Below are positions 1 through 9,400 of a stretch of 64,000 nt of DNA, piece after piece. Source of the DNA: Sulfitobacter sp. M05. GTDB lineage: Bacteria; Pseudomonadota; Alphaproteobacteria; Rhodobacterales; Rhodobacteraceae. Positions within the stretch are counted from its first letter, which is position 1; every line of letters starts with the position of its first letter. The stretch spans positions 868,001 to 932,000 of the forward strand of contig NZ_JABEDH010000002.1 of the NCBI RefSeq assembly GCF_029285175.1. Reading direction: 5' to 3'. The notes beneath the pieces were generated by a model. It was given only the letters and a program-made list of their open reading frames with translations, was not told the origin of the DNA and did no database searches. The translations under genes were made by a program, and so were the position numbers.

Positions 1-673
1 AGAGGAAATAGGGGACCATAAACACAGCAAACCACAAAGCGGTCAGCGGGCCGGTCAGCCGGGTGCCCTCGCGCGCTGCCGGGTTCAGACCAAAGACGGG
101 GTCGAAACCAAGGAGGGTTTTGCCGTTGCCCTGTTCAACTACAAATCCAAGGACCAGAATCAAACAAACCACGCCGCCCAGATACCCGAAGGCGAAACCA
201 GAGCCGGAGATTTTGCCGATCTCGTCCCGTTCTCCCAAACCGGGCAGCTGTGAGTTAATGAAAATAAGCGCGTATTCCCCGCCGATGAAGCCAAGACCAA
301 AGGCGGCAAGCATCCAGTACAGGTTGCCCGCGTCTGGGTCCGTAAACCACAACAGCGATGCACCGACGATGTACATGATGCTAAATCCGATGATCCACGG
401 CATCTTGCGCCCGGAACTATCCGCCATCGCACCAAAGATCGGCGCGGCAAGGGCGATGATGATGCCATAGATTGCGGTACTCCAGGCCCATGTTGCCTGT
501 GCGCGGGCATCAGCCGCAGTTTCCTCAAGGCCAAGCCCCAGAAAATAGCTGGCTGCGATGGCTGCAAAGAACGGGCCAAAGATGAAGGTGTTCAGAACCG
601 TGTGATAGGGTTGGCTGGCCCAGTCAAAGAAATACCAGCCCCAGATGCGTTTTCGCGCTGTGATTGTTGCCAT
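1..673 (-). CDS. MFS transporter, UMF1/Atg22-like family (3' end outside window)
   Basis: Translating the minus strand from an ATG at 673 gives an open frame to the window edge, so only the N-terminal 224 residues are present. It begins MATITARKRIWGWYFFDWAS, and the aromatic WGWYFFDWA segment followed by a first membrane helix is typical of UMF1-type (Atg22-like) major facilitator permeases. At least five hydrophobic segments are visible, and the loop APIFGAMADSSGRKMPW is the MFS cytoplasmic motif between helices 2 and 3. The likely role is export or uptake of a small solute at the inner membrane; the substrate cannot be told. The gene is divergent from the downstream YggT gene, with about 175 bases of shared upstream region. 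Confidence 0.85.
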   Translation of the reverse strand, partial: MATITARKRIWGWYFFDWASQPYHTVLNTFIFGPFFAAIAASYFLGLGLEETAADARAQATWAWSTAIYGIIIALAAPIFGAMADSSGRKMPWIIGFSIMYIVGASLLWFTDPDAGNLYWMLAAFGLGFIGGEYALIFINSQLPGLGERDEIGKISGSGFAFGYLGGVVCLILVLGFVVEQGNGKTLLGFDPVFGLNPAAREGTRLTGPLTALWFAVFMVPYFL

Positions 674-849
674 TGTCCCGCCCCTGATTGACCCACCTTC
701 AGGTAGAGCAGGCGCATGGGGTGCGCGCAAGAGAGCGCGTGGTTTTTCCTGCACGCAAAGCCATCAGTTCACCTTGATCCCTGCCGCGCACTTGCGGATT
801 TTCGATGGCAGGCTTAACTGAACGTCATTATTCACAAGAAGGGCGCGAC

Positions 850-1137
850 ATGACCTCGATTTTCCAAATTCTGATGCTGTTGCTTAACATCATCTATTTC
901 ATCGTGATTGCGCATGTCATCATGTCCTGGTTGATTAACTTTCAGGTGTTGAACCTGCGCCAGCCCTTAGTTGCCCAAATCTGGGATGGCTTGAACCGTC
1001 TGCTTGAACCGATCTACAGCCGGCTGCGGTCTGTGTTGCCACAAATGGGCGGGCTTGATCTGGCCCCGTTGGCCTTGCTGATCGGTGTCGCTGTGGCGCG
1101 GATCATTCTGGTAAACAACGCGGCGGCCTTCTACTAG
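850..1137 (+). CDS. YggT family integral membrane protein
   Basis: A 95-residue protein with two hydrophobic segments (about residues 4-26 and 68-90) separated by a conserved amphipathic stretch containing LNRLLEPIYSRLR, which is the YggT repeat. YggT proteins are small inner-membrane proteins linked to osmotic tolerance and, in other bacteria, to cell-division or morphology loci; the biochemical role is unknown. The ATG at 850 is preferred over an in-frame ATG at 805, because an AGAAGG ribosome site precedes 850 and the extra 15 residues are polar and unlike the family. It lies in the same direction as recQ, with a 186-base gap. Confidence 0.85.
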   Translation: MTSIFQILMLLLNIIYFIVIAHVIMSWLINFQVLNLRQPLVAQIWDGLNRLLEPIYSRLRSVLPQMGGLDLAPLALLIGVAVARIILVNNAAAFY

Positions 1138-1181
1138 GACAGTGCCATGATAACCTGAGATTATTGGCAGCACTCAAGGTG

Positions 1182-1200
1182 TTGAAATCTATGATTTCAA
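1182..1200. repeat. 8-bp perfect inverted repeat upstream of recQ
   Basis: TTGAAATC and GATTTCAA flank a 3-base spacer (TAT), giving a 19-base palindrome 45 bases past the YggT stop and about 124 bases before the recQ start. No T-run follows it, so it is not a standard intrinsic terminator. It could be an operator or a weak hairpin. The symmetry is seen directly; the function is unknown. Confidence 0.4.
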
Positions 1201-1323
1201 TCAGGGCTGTATGATCCAAGGTTTTCGACAAGTGTGATAGGGGTGCCGGCCCTTTGGGCTTGTCCATCCATAGCGAGTATGGGAATCTGCAAAAAAGAGC
1301 AGAAGATCATACAGGGTTCCCGC

Positions 1324-3369
1324 ATGACAGGCGCTGCCACGCTTTTACGTGATGTATTCGGATTTGACGGTTTCCGTCCCGGCCAGCAAGAGATTGTCGA
1401 GGCGGTAACGGCTGGTGAAAACGTGCTGGCCATCATGCCGACTGGTGGCGGTAAATCCCTGTGTTTCCAACTGCCTGCCCTGATGCGTGAGGGGGTAACG
1501 GTGGTGATTTCGCCGCTGATTGCCCTGATGCGCGACCAAGTTCGATCCTTGCAAGAGGCCGGTGTCGGGGCGGGGGCCTTGACCTCTGGCAATACCGAGG
1601 AAGAGACCGATGCCGTTTGGCAGGGGCTTGAGGCGGGCACGCTCAAACTGTTGTATATGGCCCCTGAACGCCTTGCCGCCGGTTCGGTCACCGGCATGTT
1701 GAAGCGTGTGGGCGTCAATCTGATAGCGGTGGACGAGGCCCATTGCGTCAGCCAATGGGGCCATGATTTTCGCCCCGATTACCTGCGTATCGGTGAGTTG
1801 CGCCGGCACCTGAACGTGCCGTTGGCAGCATTTACCGCCACCGCAGATGCGGAAACCCGCGCCGAGATTGTTCAAAAGCTGTTTGATGGGCTGGATCCGA
1901 CGGCCTTTCTGGGCGGATTTGACCGGCCTAATATCCACCTGGCGTTTCAGGCGAAAAACAAACCGCGTGATCAGATATTGAACTTTGCTGCGGCCCGCAA
2001 AGGGCAGTCCGGCATTGTCTATTGCGGCACCCGCGCCAAGACCGAAGGCATTGCCCGCGCGCTGCGCGAAGCCGGCCAAAAGGCAATCCATTATCACGGC
2101 GGGATGGAGGCCGAAGACCGCCGGATTGCGGAACGCCAGTTTCAGCAAGAGGACGGGCTGATCGTCTGTGCTACGGTGGCCTTTGGGATGGGCGTGGACA
2201 AGCCGGATATCCGTTGGGTTGCCCATGCTGATCTGCCAAAAAGCATCGAGGCCTATTATCAGGAAATTGGTCGGGCAGGACGCGACGGCGCCCCTGCCGA
2301 GACGCTGACGTTGTTTGGACCTGACGACATCCGCCTGCGCCGCAGCCAGATTGACGAAGGGTTGGCACCGCCTGAACGGCGCGCGGCAGATCACGCCCGC
2401 CTGAACGCACTTCTGGGGCTGGCTGAGGCGTTGGAATGCCGGCGCAAAACCTTGCTTGGCTACTTTGACGAAACCAAAATTACCTGCGGCCGTTGCGATC
2501 TCTGCGATACACCAGCGGATGTATTTGACGGCACAACCGCGGTACGCAAGGCGCTGTCGGCGATCCTGCGCACCGAAGAGTGGTTTGGCGCGGGCCATCT
2601 GATTGATATCCTGCTGGGTGTTGAAACCGACAAGGTCAAGGCGCGCGGCCACGCCACTCTGCCGACCTTTGGTGTGGGTGGCGAATACGACCGTCGGCAA
2701 TGGCAGGCGGTGTTCCGCCAGATGATGGGCCATGACCTGATCCGCCCCGACCCCGAACGCCACGGTGCATTACGCATGACAGATGCGGCCCTGCCGATCC
2801 TGCGCGACGAGGCGAAAATCAAGCTGCGCCGCGATTCCATCAAGACCGCAGGGGCCAGCCGCCGCCCGGCTGTGAAACAGATGGTCAGCGAGGAAGACGC
2901 ACCGTTGTTGTCCGCACTGAAGGCAAAGCGGCGGGGGCTGGCCGAAGCTGCGCGGGTGCCGGCCTATATCATCTTCACCGACCGCACCCTGATCGAAATG
3001 GCTGAAAAGCGGCCACGTGATCTGGACGGGATGGCGGGGATTGGCGGCATTGGGGCGAAAAAGCTGGATACCTACGGTCTGGCCTTTCTGGAGGTGATCA
3101 ACGGTGAAGCGGCGGGTATGCATCCGACACGGCGCAAACTGGCGGGGCGCGAGGCCGGCAATGTCTATGACCAGCTGTTGCAGGTGCAGGCCGATCTGAC
3201 ACGCGGTGCAGGGGGCGCTGACAAACCGCTAAGCTGTTCGGCCTCCTTGCTGGCCAAAGTGGCACAGCTGCGTAATCCGGACGAAAGCGCCATTGAACGT
3301 CTGCTCGGCGAACGGCGCGCAACCCGGTTCGGCACCGCCTTTCTGGATGTGCTGCGCGAGGCGGGCTGA
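1324..3369 (+). CDS. recQ: ATP-dependent DNA helicase RecQ
   Basis: A superfamily 2 3'-5' DNA helicase for recombination and stalled-fork repair. The 681-residue product shows Walker A PTGGGKS (K44), the DEAH box at 137-140 inside AVDEAHCVSQWGHDF (the aromatic-rich loop of RecQ), motif VI IGRAGRDG, and the RQC zinc-binding cysteines (C372 and CGRCDLC). An HRDC domain follows around residues 530-600, with a further C-terminal helical extension. ATG 1324 is chosen because family members begin a few residues before the GFDGFRPGQ motif; in-frame ATGs at 1234 and 1279 would add unconserved sequence. All catalytic motifs look intact. Confidence 0.95.
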   Translation: MTGAATLLRDVFGFDGFRPGQQEIVEAVTAGENVLAIMPTGGGKSLCFQLPALMREGVTVVISPLIALMRDQVRSLQEAGVGAGALTSGNTEEETDAVWQGLEAGTLKLLYMAPERLAAGSVTGMLKRVGVNLIAVDEAHCVSQWGHDFRPDYLRIGELRRHLNVPLAAFTATADAETRAEIVQKLFDGLDPTAFLGGFDRPNIHLAFQAKNKPRDQILNFAAARKGQSGIVYCGTRAKTEGIARALREAGQKAIHYHGGMEAEDRRIAERQFQQEDGLIVCATVAFGMGVDKPDIRWVAHADLPKSIEAYYQEIGRAGRDGAPAETLTLFGPDDIRLRRSQIDEGLAPPERRAADHARLNALLGLAEALECRRKTLLGYFDETKITCGRCDLCDTPADVFDGTTAVRKALSAILRTEEWFGAGHLIDILLGVETDKVKARGHATLPTFGVGGEYDRRQWQAVFRQMMGHDLIRPDPERHGALRMTDAALPILRDEAKIKLRRDSIKTAGASRRPAVKQMVSEEDAPLLSALKAKRRGLAEAARVPAYIIFTDRTLIEMAEKRPRDLDGMAGIGGIGAKKLDTYGLAFLEVINGEAAGMHPTRRKLAGREAGNVYDQLLQVQADLTRGAGGADKPLSCSASLLAKVAQLRNPDESAIERLLGERRATRFGTAFLDVLREAG

Positions 3370-3430
3370 TCCCCCCTTGTGATCAGGCGTCACCACGCTA
3401 TCTCTGGAGCAACGCAAAAAGGGGACCAAA

Positions 3431-4210
3431 ATGCTGGTTGTGATTTCACCCGCCAAAAGGCTGGACTGGGACGTGCGGGATGTGGATGTGACACAACCTG
3501 ATTTTCAGGAGGACGCTGTGCGGTTGGCAACCACGGCCCGCAACCTGACACTGGGCAAGTTGAAAGACCTGATGCATCTGAGTGATGACCTTGCACGGCT
3601 GAACCGCGACCGGTTTCAGGCATTTGAAGCCGCGCCGGCACCGGATGTGACCCGCCCCGCCGCTCTGGCTTTTGCCGGCGATACCTATCAGGGCTTGGAA
3701 GCCGGCAGTCTGGATTCGGAGGAACTGGCTTGGGCGCAGGAGCATCTGCGCATATTGTCGGGGCTTTATGGCGTGTTGCGCCCATTGGATGCGATCCAAC
3801 CCTATCGGCTTGAAATGGGTAGCAAGTTAAAGACGCGGCGCGGAGCCAACCTTTATGACTATTGGGGTGACACCCTGTCCAGAGCGCTGAACGCGCAAGG
3901 GGCGGCGGTTGGCAGCGATGTGTTGATCAACTGTGCCAGTCAGGAATATTTTGGCGCGGTTGCCCCTAAGGCGTTGAAGCTGCGGATCATCACGCCCCAG
4001 TTTATGGAAGACAAAGGCGACGGAAAAGGCCCCAAGATTGTCAGCTTTTTCGCCAAAAAGGCGCGCGGTGCCATGGCGCGGTTTGTCATCCAGAAGCGGC
4101 TGACGGATGCCGAGGCGATCAAGGACTTCGACATTGGCGGCTATGCCTATCAGGCGGACCTCTCAACACCCCAGAAACCGGTGTTCCTGCGCGACTACCC
4201 GTCATCCTGA
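3431..4210 (+). CDS. yaaA: Peroxide stress protein YaaA (DUF328/UPF0246)
   Basis: A 259-residue cytoplasmic protein starting MLVVISPAKRLDW, the hallmark N-terminus of YaaA, with conserved LSGLYGVLRPLD and NCASQEYF segments. In E. coli YaaA limits free iron and protects DNA and proteins during hydrogen peroxide stress; that role is transferred by homology only. It has a good ribosome site (AGGGGA) and sits about 60 bases after recQ, perhaps in the same transcript, which would pair DNA repair with oxidative-stress defence. Its last 16 bases overlap the 3' end of the convergent histidine kinase gene. Confidence 0.93.
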   Translation: MLVVISPAKRLDWDVRDVDVTQPDFQEDAVRLATTARNLTLGKLKDLMHLSDDLARLNRDRFQAFEAAPAPDVTRPAALAFAGDTYQGLEAGSLDSEELAWAQEHLRILSGLYGVLRPLDAIQPYRLEMGSKLKTRRGANLYDYWGDTLSRALNAQGAAVGSDVLINCASQEYFGAVAPKALKLRIITPQFMEDKGDGKGPKIVSFFAKKARGAMARFVIQKRLTDAEAIKDFDIGGYAYQADLSTPQKPVFLRDYPSS

Positions 4211-6339
4211 TCCAGCTGTAGGGGGGCAAACCTGCCCCCATGGGCCGCCTCGATTTCCTGCATGATCAGTGGTTTGCGCAGGGGTTTGGTTAGGTATTTA
4301 TCAAGTCCGGCGGCCAATATGCCCGCATCATCCCCGTCCATCGCATGGGCGGTTAGGGCAATGATCGGCGTGCGCGTGCCGGTTTCGCGCGCGCGGATGG
4401 CGCTGGTCGCTTCCTTGCCGTCCATCTTGGGCATGGAAATGTCCATGAACACGAGGTCCGGTGCGATTTCCTGAAACAGATGCAGAGCCTCTTCGCCATT
4501 GCCGGCAAAGGTTAGATCAAGGTTCAGCGCCTTGACCATTTTGCGAAACACCAACTGGTTGGTCTTGTTGTCTTCGGCGGCAAGGATACGCATCTTTCGC
4601 TTTGGTGCGGGGGTGGTCGTGGCGGGGCCTTCAAAGGTCAGCGCGTCGAGTGCTTGAAATAGGTTCTGGCGCGTAGGTGGATGCAGCAGAATGTCGTTCA
4701 CCCTTGCATCAAATCCTTCAAGTGCCTTGCCGGGGTGCGTGTGCAGGACAATGACCGGCAGGGTTTTACCCAGTTGCTCTAAATGCGCCAGAAGCGCCGG
4801 CGCACTGTCCTGATGGACGAACAGCAAATCCATCTGGTCGTCAAACCGCGCGCAGGCCTGCGCGACCGTGCCACAGGCCACGACCTTGATTCCCAGCTGC
4901 GTCAACTGGCGGTTCAAAATGGCGCGGTTAACGTCGATATCATCGACAATCATGGCCTGGTGCAGGCCTTCGGGAGGGGACCATTCAGGGAGTGTGCCTT
5001 CTTCGGTCAGGCCCATTTCCACATTGAAGCCGAAACAGGAACCGGTGTTTTCTTCTGAGGTTACCCAGATTTCGCCCCCCATCATCGCGACCAATCGTTG
5101 TGAAATCGCAAGGCCAAGGCCGGTACCATCGAATTGCCGGTTACGTTCATTTTCGACCTGATTGAATTCGCCAAAGATGTGGGCGACCATATCTTCGGGA
5201 ATGCCGATACCCGTATCCTCAACCACGATACGCAGCGAAAGCGCGTCCCGCGCCAGATCGGGAACACCGGTCACGCGGATCAATACATGTCCTTGGGTGG
5301 TAAACTTGATGGCATTGCCAATCAGGTTTGTCATCACCTGCCGCACCCGCCCCGGATCGCCCACCATCACGGTTGGCAGGAACAGATCATAATCCAGCAA
5401 CAGCGGCAGCCCCTTGTCCTGAGCAGAGGTTTGCAACAGCATCAGAACCTCGACAATGGCCCGTTCCAGATCAAACGGTTGTGGATGAAGCTCCAGCTTC
5501 TGCGCCTCGATCTTGGAGTAATCCAGTACGTCGTTGATAATGACCAGCAGGGCCTCGCCAGAGTTTTTGATAGTCTCGACATACAGCTTTTGTTCTTCAT
5601 CCAGATCGCTGTCGGTCAGCAGGTCGGCCATGCCGATCACACCATTCATCGGCGTCCGGATTTCATGGCTCATATTCGCAAGGAAGGCGGATTTCGCGCG
5701 GCTGGCACTTTCCGCGACCGAGCGCGCCTCTTTCAACTGTTCCTCGTATTGCACGGTTGCGGTAATATCGAGGCCCAGCGAAACCATGTCCCCCTCTGGC
5801 CCGCGCTGATCAACCAGTTTGATGAAATGCCCGTTCCACAGCTGGATCACAATCGGTTCCGGGTCGCGTTGCTGGATCCTGTCGGCCATCATCCGCCGCC
5901 AGTCTGCGGTCGACAGGGTGCCGGTGTTCACGATGCCCTCATCCGTCAGAACCTGAAGGATGGTCACGTAATTCACCCCCGGACAGATGCTTTCAAGCCC
6001 GTCGAAGATCGCCAGATAGGCCCGGTTTGCCATGATCATTTCGTTGTCGGGATTAAAGAACGCAAAGCCGTCGTTGATGGTTTCAATCGAATGCCACAGC
6101 CGCCGCTCTGCAATGGCAATCTTTTCGTTGGCGACATTCAGGTCCGATTTGACACGCTGGTTTTCGCCCCGGATCGTGGCCACCTGCGCACGTGTTTCGA
6201 CAATCTCTTCGCTTAACTGCTGCGCGTGTTTGCCCAGTTTCCGATTTGCGGCAAAGAGTTCGGCCTTTTTCAGCTCGAGCATACGCTCGGCAGCAAGCCG
6301 GTTGCGCCGTTCCTCGGTCAGTTTGTTCGCAAGGCTCAT
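4195..6339 (-). CDS. Soluble hybrid histidine kinase with pseudo-receiver and receiver
   Basis: A 714-residue hybrid sensor kinase with no transmembrane segment. In order it has a charged coiled coil (about 1-80), a PAS domain (80-200), a HisKA helix with phospho-accepting H225 in MSHEIRTPMNG, a HATPase domain (DTGIGIP and GTGLGLAIS motifs), then two receiver-like domains. The first (about 460-570) begins MIVDDIDVN but has VHQDS where the phosphorylatable Asp region should be and lacks the usual Lys, so it looks inactive. The second (about 583-700) is intact, with AEDN, D633 in FMDISMP, and the terminal KPL. The signal is presumably cytoplasmic and sensed by the PAS domain. No response regulator is encoded beside it. 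A GGAG ribosome site precedes ATG 6339. Confidence 0.92.
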   Translation of the reverse strand: MSLANKLTEERRNRLAAERMLELKKAELFAANRKLGKHAQQLSEEIVETRAQVATIRGENQRVKSDLNVANEKIAIAERRLWHSIETINDGFAFFNPDNEMIMANRAYLAIFDGLESICPGVNYVTILQVLTDEGIVNTGTLSTADWRRMMADRIQQRDPEPIVIQLWNGHFIKLVDQRGPEGDMVSLGLDITATVQYEEQLKEARSVAESASRAKSAFLANMSHEIRTPMNGVIGMADLLTDSDLDEEQKLYVETIKNSGEALLVIINDVLDYSKIEAQKLELHPQPFDLERAIVEVLMLLQTSAQDKGLPLLLDYDLFLPTVMVGDPGRVRQVMTNLIGNAIKFTTQGHVLIRVTGVPDLARDALSLRIVVEDTGIGIPEDMVAHIFGEFNQVENERNRQFDGTGLGLAISQRLVAMMGGEIWVTSEENTGSCFGFNVEMGLTEEGTLPEWSPPEGLHQAMIVDDIDVNRAILNRQLTQLGIKVVACGTVAQACARFDDQMDLLFVHQDSAPALLAHLEQLGKTLPVIVLHTHPGKALEGFDARVNDILLHPPTRQNLFQALDALTFEGPATTTPAPKRKMRILAAEDNKTNQLVFRKMVKALNLDLTFAGNGEEALHLFQEIAPDLVFMDISMPKMDGKEATSAIRARETGTRTPIIALTAHAMDGDDAGILAAGLDKYLTKPLRKPLIMQEIEAAHGGRFAPLQLDQDDG

Positions 6340-6476
6340 CCGCGCTCCGATTGGACCCTTCGTTGGGCGTAGATTGGCGTAAACCGGTGAACATCGCCTT
6401 AAACCGACCAGCCAAGCCTTGCCCGTGCCCCCATCAGCGTGTCAGGCTGAGGGCATTACAACCAAGGAGATTTGTC

Positions 6477-9400
6477 ATGCGGAGTGTTTGGGCTGCTGGA
6501 TTGGCGTGGGTGTTTTCAGCTCTGCTGGCGGGGCATGTCGCCGCGCAAGGGGCCATCCCCGACCACCGGTATCTGCAATCCCGTGACATGGATTTCTACG
6601 GCGAGGACCTGACCAACCTCTTTGACACCACCCAAGCGGCTTGTGCCCGCGCCTGCTCTGCACAGGAGGCCTGTGTCGCCTATACGTTTAATACCCGCAA
6701 CAATGCCTGTTTCCCCAAATCCGCAATCCGCAAACGCCAACCCTATGCTGGCGCGGTGTCGGCACAAAAGGTCGCTACCGATCCGCAGGTACTGGCAAGG
6801 GGCGCAGAACGTCAGAAAGAATTGGTGTTCCTGACAGAGGATGACTTTAATGCCGCCCGTGCGCGGGTTGCGTCGAATGCGGCCAGCTACAGCTTTAGCG
6901 GTGAAACACTGGACGAATTGACGGCTGCGCTGCGCGGCGCTGAACAGGCGGGCGAGGGGGCGGTGGCGTACCGTTGGGCCAGCAAGGCGGCAGCACTTTC
7001 GGACCGTGCTGAGATGTGGACGGCCTATGCGCGCAAAGCGCTTGCCCATGCAGGCTCAGGGACAAACGCCGAGCGACGCAAGCTGCGTCAGGCGGCATTG
7101 CAAGCGGCGATCAATGGGTTTCTGCGGGCAGAGCAACCGGCGCTGCGTGTCGAATCCTTGCGGGTGATGGCGCAGGCGCTTGAGGCGGGCAACCGCGGCC
7201 GCGACATGATACCGGCACTGCGTCTTGCGCTGGACATCACCCCGCGCGACGATTTGAAAGTGGCGCTGACTGAGGCGATCGGAAAATACGGGTTTCGCGT
7301 GACCGATCACCGTGTTGACAACAATGCCGCTGCGCCGCGCATCTGTGCCGAGTTTTCCGAACGGCTTGTGCCGGCGGGGGTGGATTACGAACCATTTGTG
7401 CGGGTCGAAGGGCGCGGCTTGGTCGTGCAGGCCGAGGATAACCAACTGTGCATTGATGGCGTGGAGCATGGCGCGCGTTATACCGTGACCCTGCGTGTTG
7501 GCCTGCCTGCTGCCAGTGGCGAGGTGCTGCACAGAGATACAACATTGCAACTTTATGTGCGCGACCGGGCCGCTGCGGTGCGTTTCGCGGGGCGTGCCTA
7601 TGTGCTGCCGCGCAGTGCTGATGCGGCCTTGCCGGTTGAAACAGTGAATGCCACAACGCTTGATCTGTCCCTGCGTCGTGTCAGCGACCGCAATCTGGTG
7701 CGTGCGATCCGCGAAAGTTATTTCGGGCGTCCTCTTGGTGCGGATGAGGATGATCGGTTCTCCACCGATCTCGCACAAGAGGTCTGGACCGGGACGGCAG
7801 AGGTGCAAAACGAACTGAATGTCGACATGACCACCCGCCTGCCTCTTGCAGAGGCGCTCGTGGGTCAGCCGGCGGGCATCTACACGCTAAGCGCGGCTGT
7901 GCCGGGGCAGGACAGGTATGAGAATCCAGCGGCGATGCAATGGTTTGTGCTGTCCGATCTGGGGGTTACGACATGGCAGGGCACTGATGGTATGCAGGTC
8001 GCGTTGCGGCGGCTGTCCGATGCGTCAGCAGGTGCAGGCATCAGGGTCAGTCTTATCAGCCGTGCCAATGCGGTGCTTGGCGAAGCCGTGACCGACGCTG
8101 ACGGGTTCGCGCAATTTCCGGCTGGGCTGAGCCGCGGCACGGGTGCCGCGCGGCCTGCCCTTCTGATGGCGGAGGAGGGCGCCACCGATGTGGCCTTTCT
8201 GCCGCTGACAGATCCGGCATTTGACCTGTCCGACAGAGGGGTCGAAGGCCACCCGCCCGCGCCACCGATCGACACCTTTCTGACAACCGATCGCGGGGCT
8301 TACCGGGTTGGTGAAACAATCTATGTGACGGCGCTGACCCGTGACGGACAGGCCCGCGCCCTTCAGGGGTTGCCCGTCACGGCATTGCTGAAACGTCCCG
8401 ATGGTGTGGAATACAGCCGCCAGTCCAGTACCAACAGCAAGGCGGGCGGCCATGTCTTTGCCCTGCCTTTGGAGGCGCAAGTACCACGCGGGGCATGGCG
8501 TGTGGACATCCTGAGCGATCTGGATGGGCCGCCGTTGGCCAGCCAAACCGTACTGGTTGAGGATTTTCTGCCTGAACGTATCGATTTTGACGTTACCCTG
8601 CCGGACGCGCCTTTGCGGGTTGCTCAGACCCTGCCACTGGGCGTTGATGTGCGCTATTTGTTTGGTGCAGCGGGCGCGCACCTTGAGGTAGAGGGCGACG
8701 TGCGCCTAACTCCGACACGCCGGGTTGCTGGCTGGGAGGGGTATATGTTCGGGCGCTATGACAGCGCGTTTCGCACCCGTACCCGTGCTATTGACAGAAC
8801 CATGACAGATGCCGCCGGGGATGCCACTTTGTCGCTGCAACTGCCAAAGCTCGACGAGACCCCGCAAATCCCATTGAGCGCTGCGGTTACCCTGCGCGTT
8901 GCCGAAGGGTCTGGCCGCCCAGTTGAGCGCCGCGTGAACATACCGGTCACGCCGGCGGGTGTGATGATCGGGATCAAACCGGCATTTGAGGATGTACTGC
9001 CTGAAGGGGGGCAAGCCGCCTTTGATCTGATTGCGGTAAATCCCGACGGCAGCGCGGCGCAAGTGCCGGTGCGCTGGACCGTGAACAAGGTCGAAACCCG
9101 GTATCAGTGGTATCAGCTTTACGGGAATTGGGAGTGGGAGCCGGTAACGCGGCGTATTCGTGTTGCGACGGGGGAAGTGCCACTGGGCGATGCCCCGGCA
9201 CGGGTGACGGTCCCGACGGAGTGGGGGGGCTATGAACTGTTGGTTGAACGCACCGGCGGCCCCTATGCTGCGGCCTCTGTTGAATTCGCCTCGGGGTGGT
9301 ATGGCAGCAACGGCGCATCAGATACGCCCGACCGTTTGACCCTGTCTCTGGATGCCGAAACCTATGACACCGGCGATACAGCCAGCCTGCGTCTTGTGGC

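Noticed and set aside
1345..2763. Long open frame opposite recQ (472 codons)
   Set aside because: It is wholly antisense to conserved RecQ motifs, has low-complexity His/Gln/Arg-rich composition and no recognised domain; a by-product of high G+C codon use.
5134..6216. Long open frame opposite the histidine kinase (360 codons)
   Set aside because: Antisense to the PAS/HisKA/HATPase coding region, with no domain or ribosome site.
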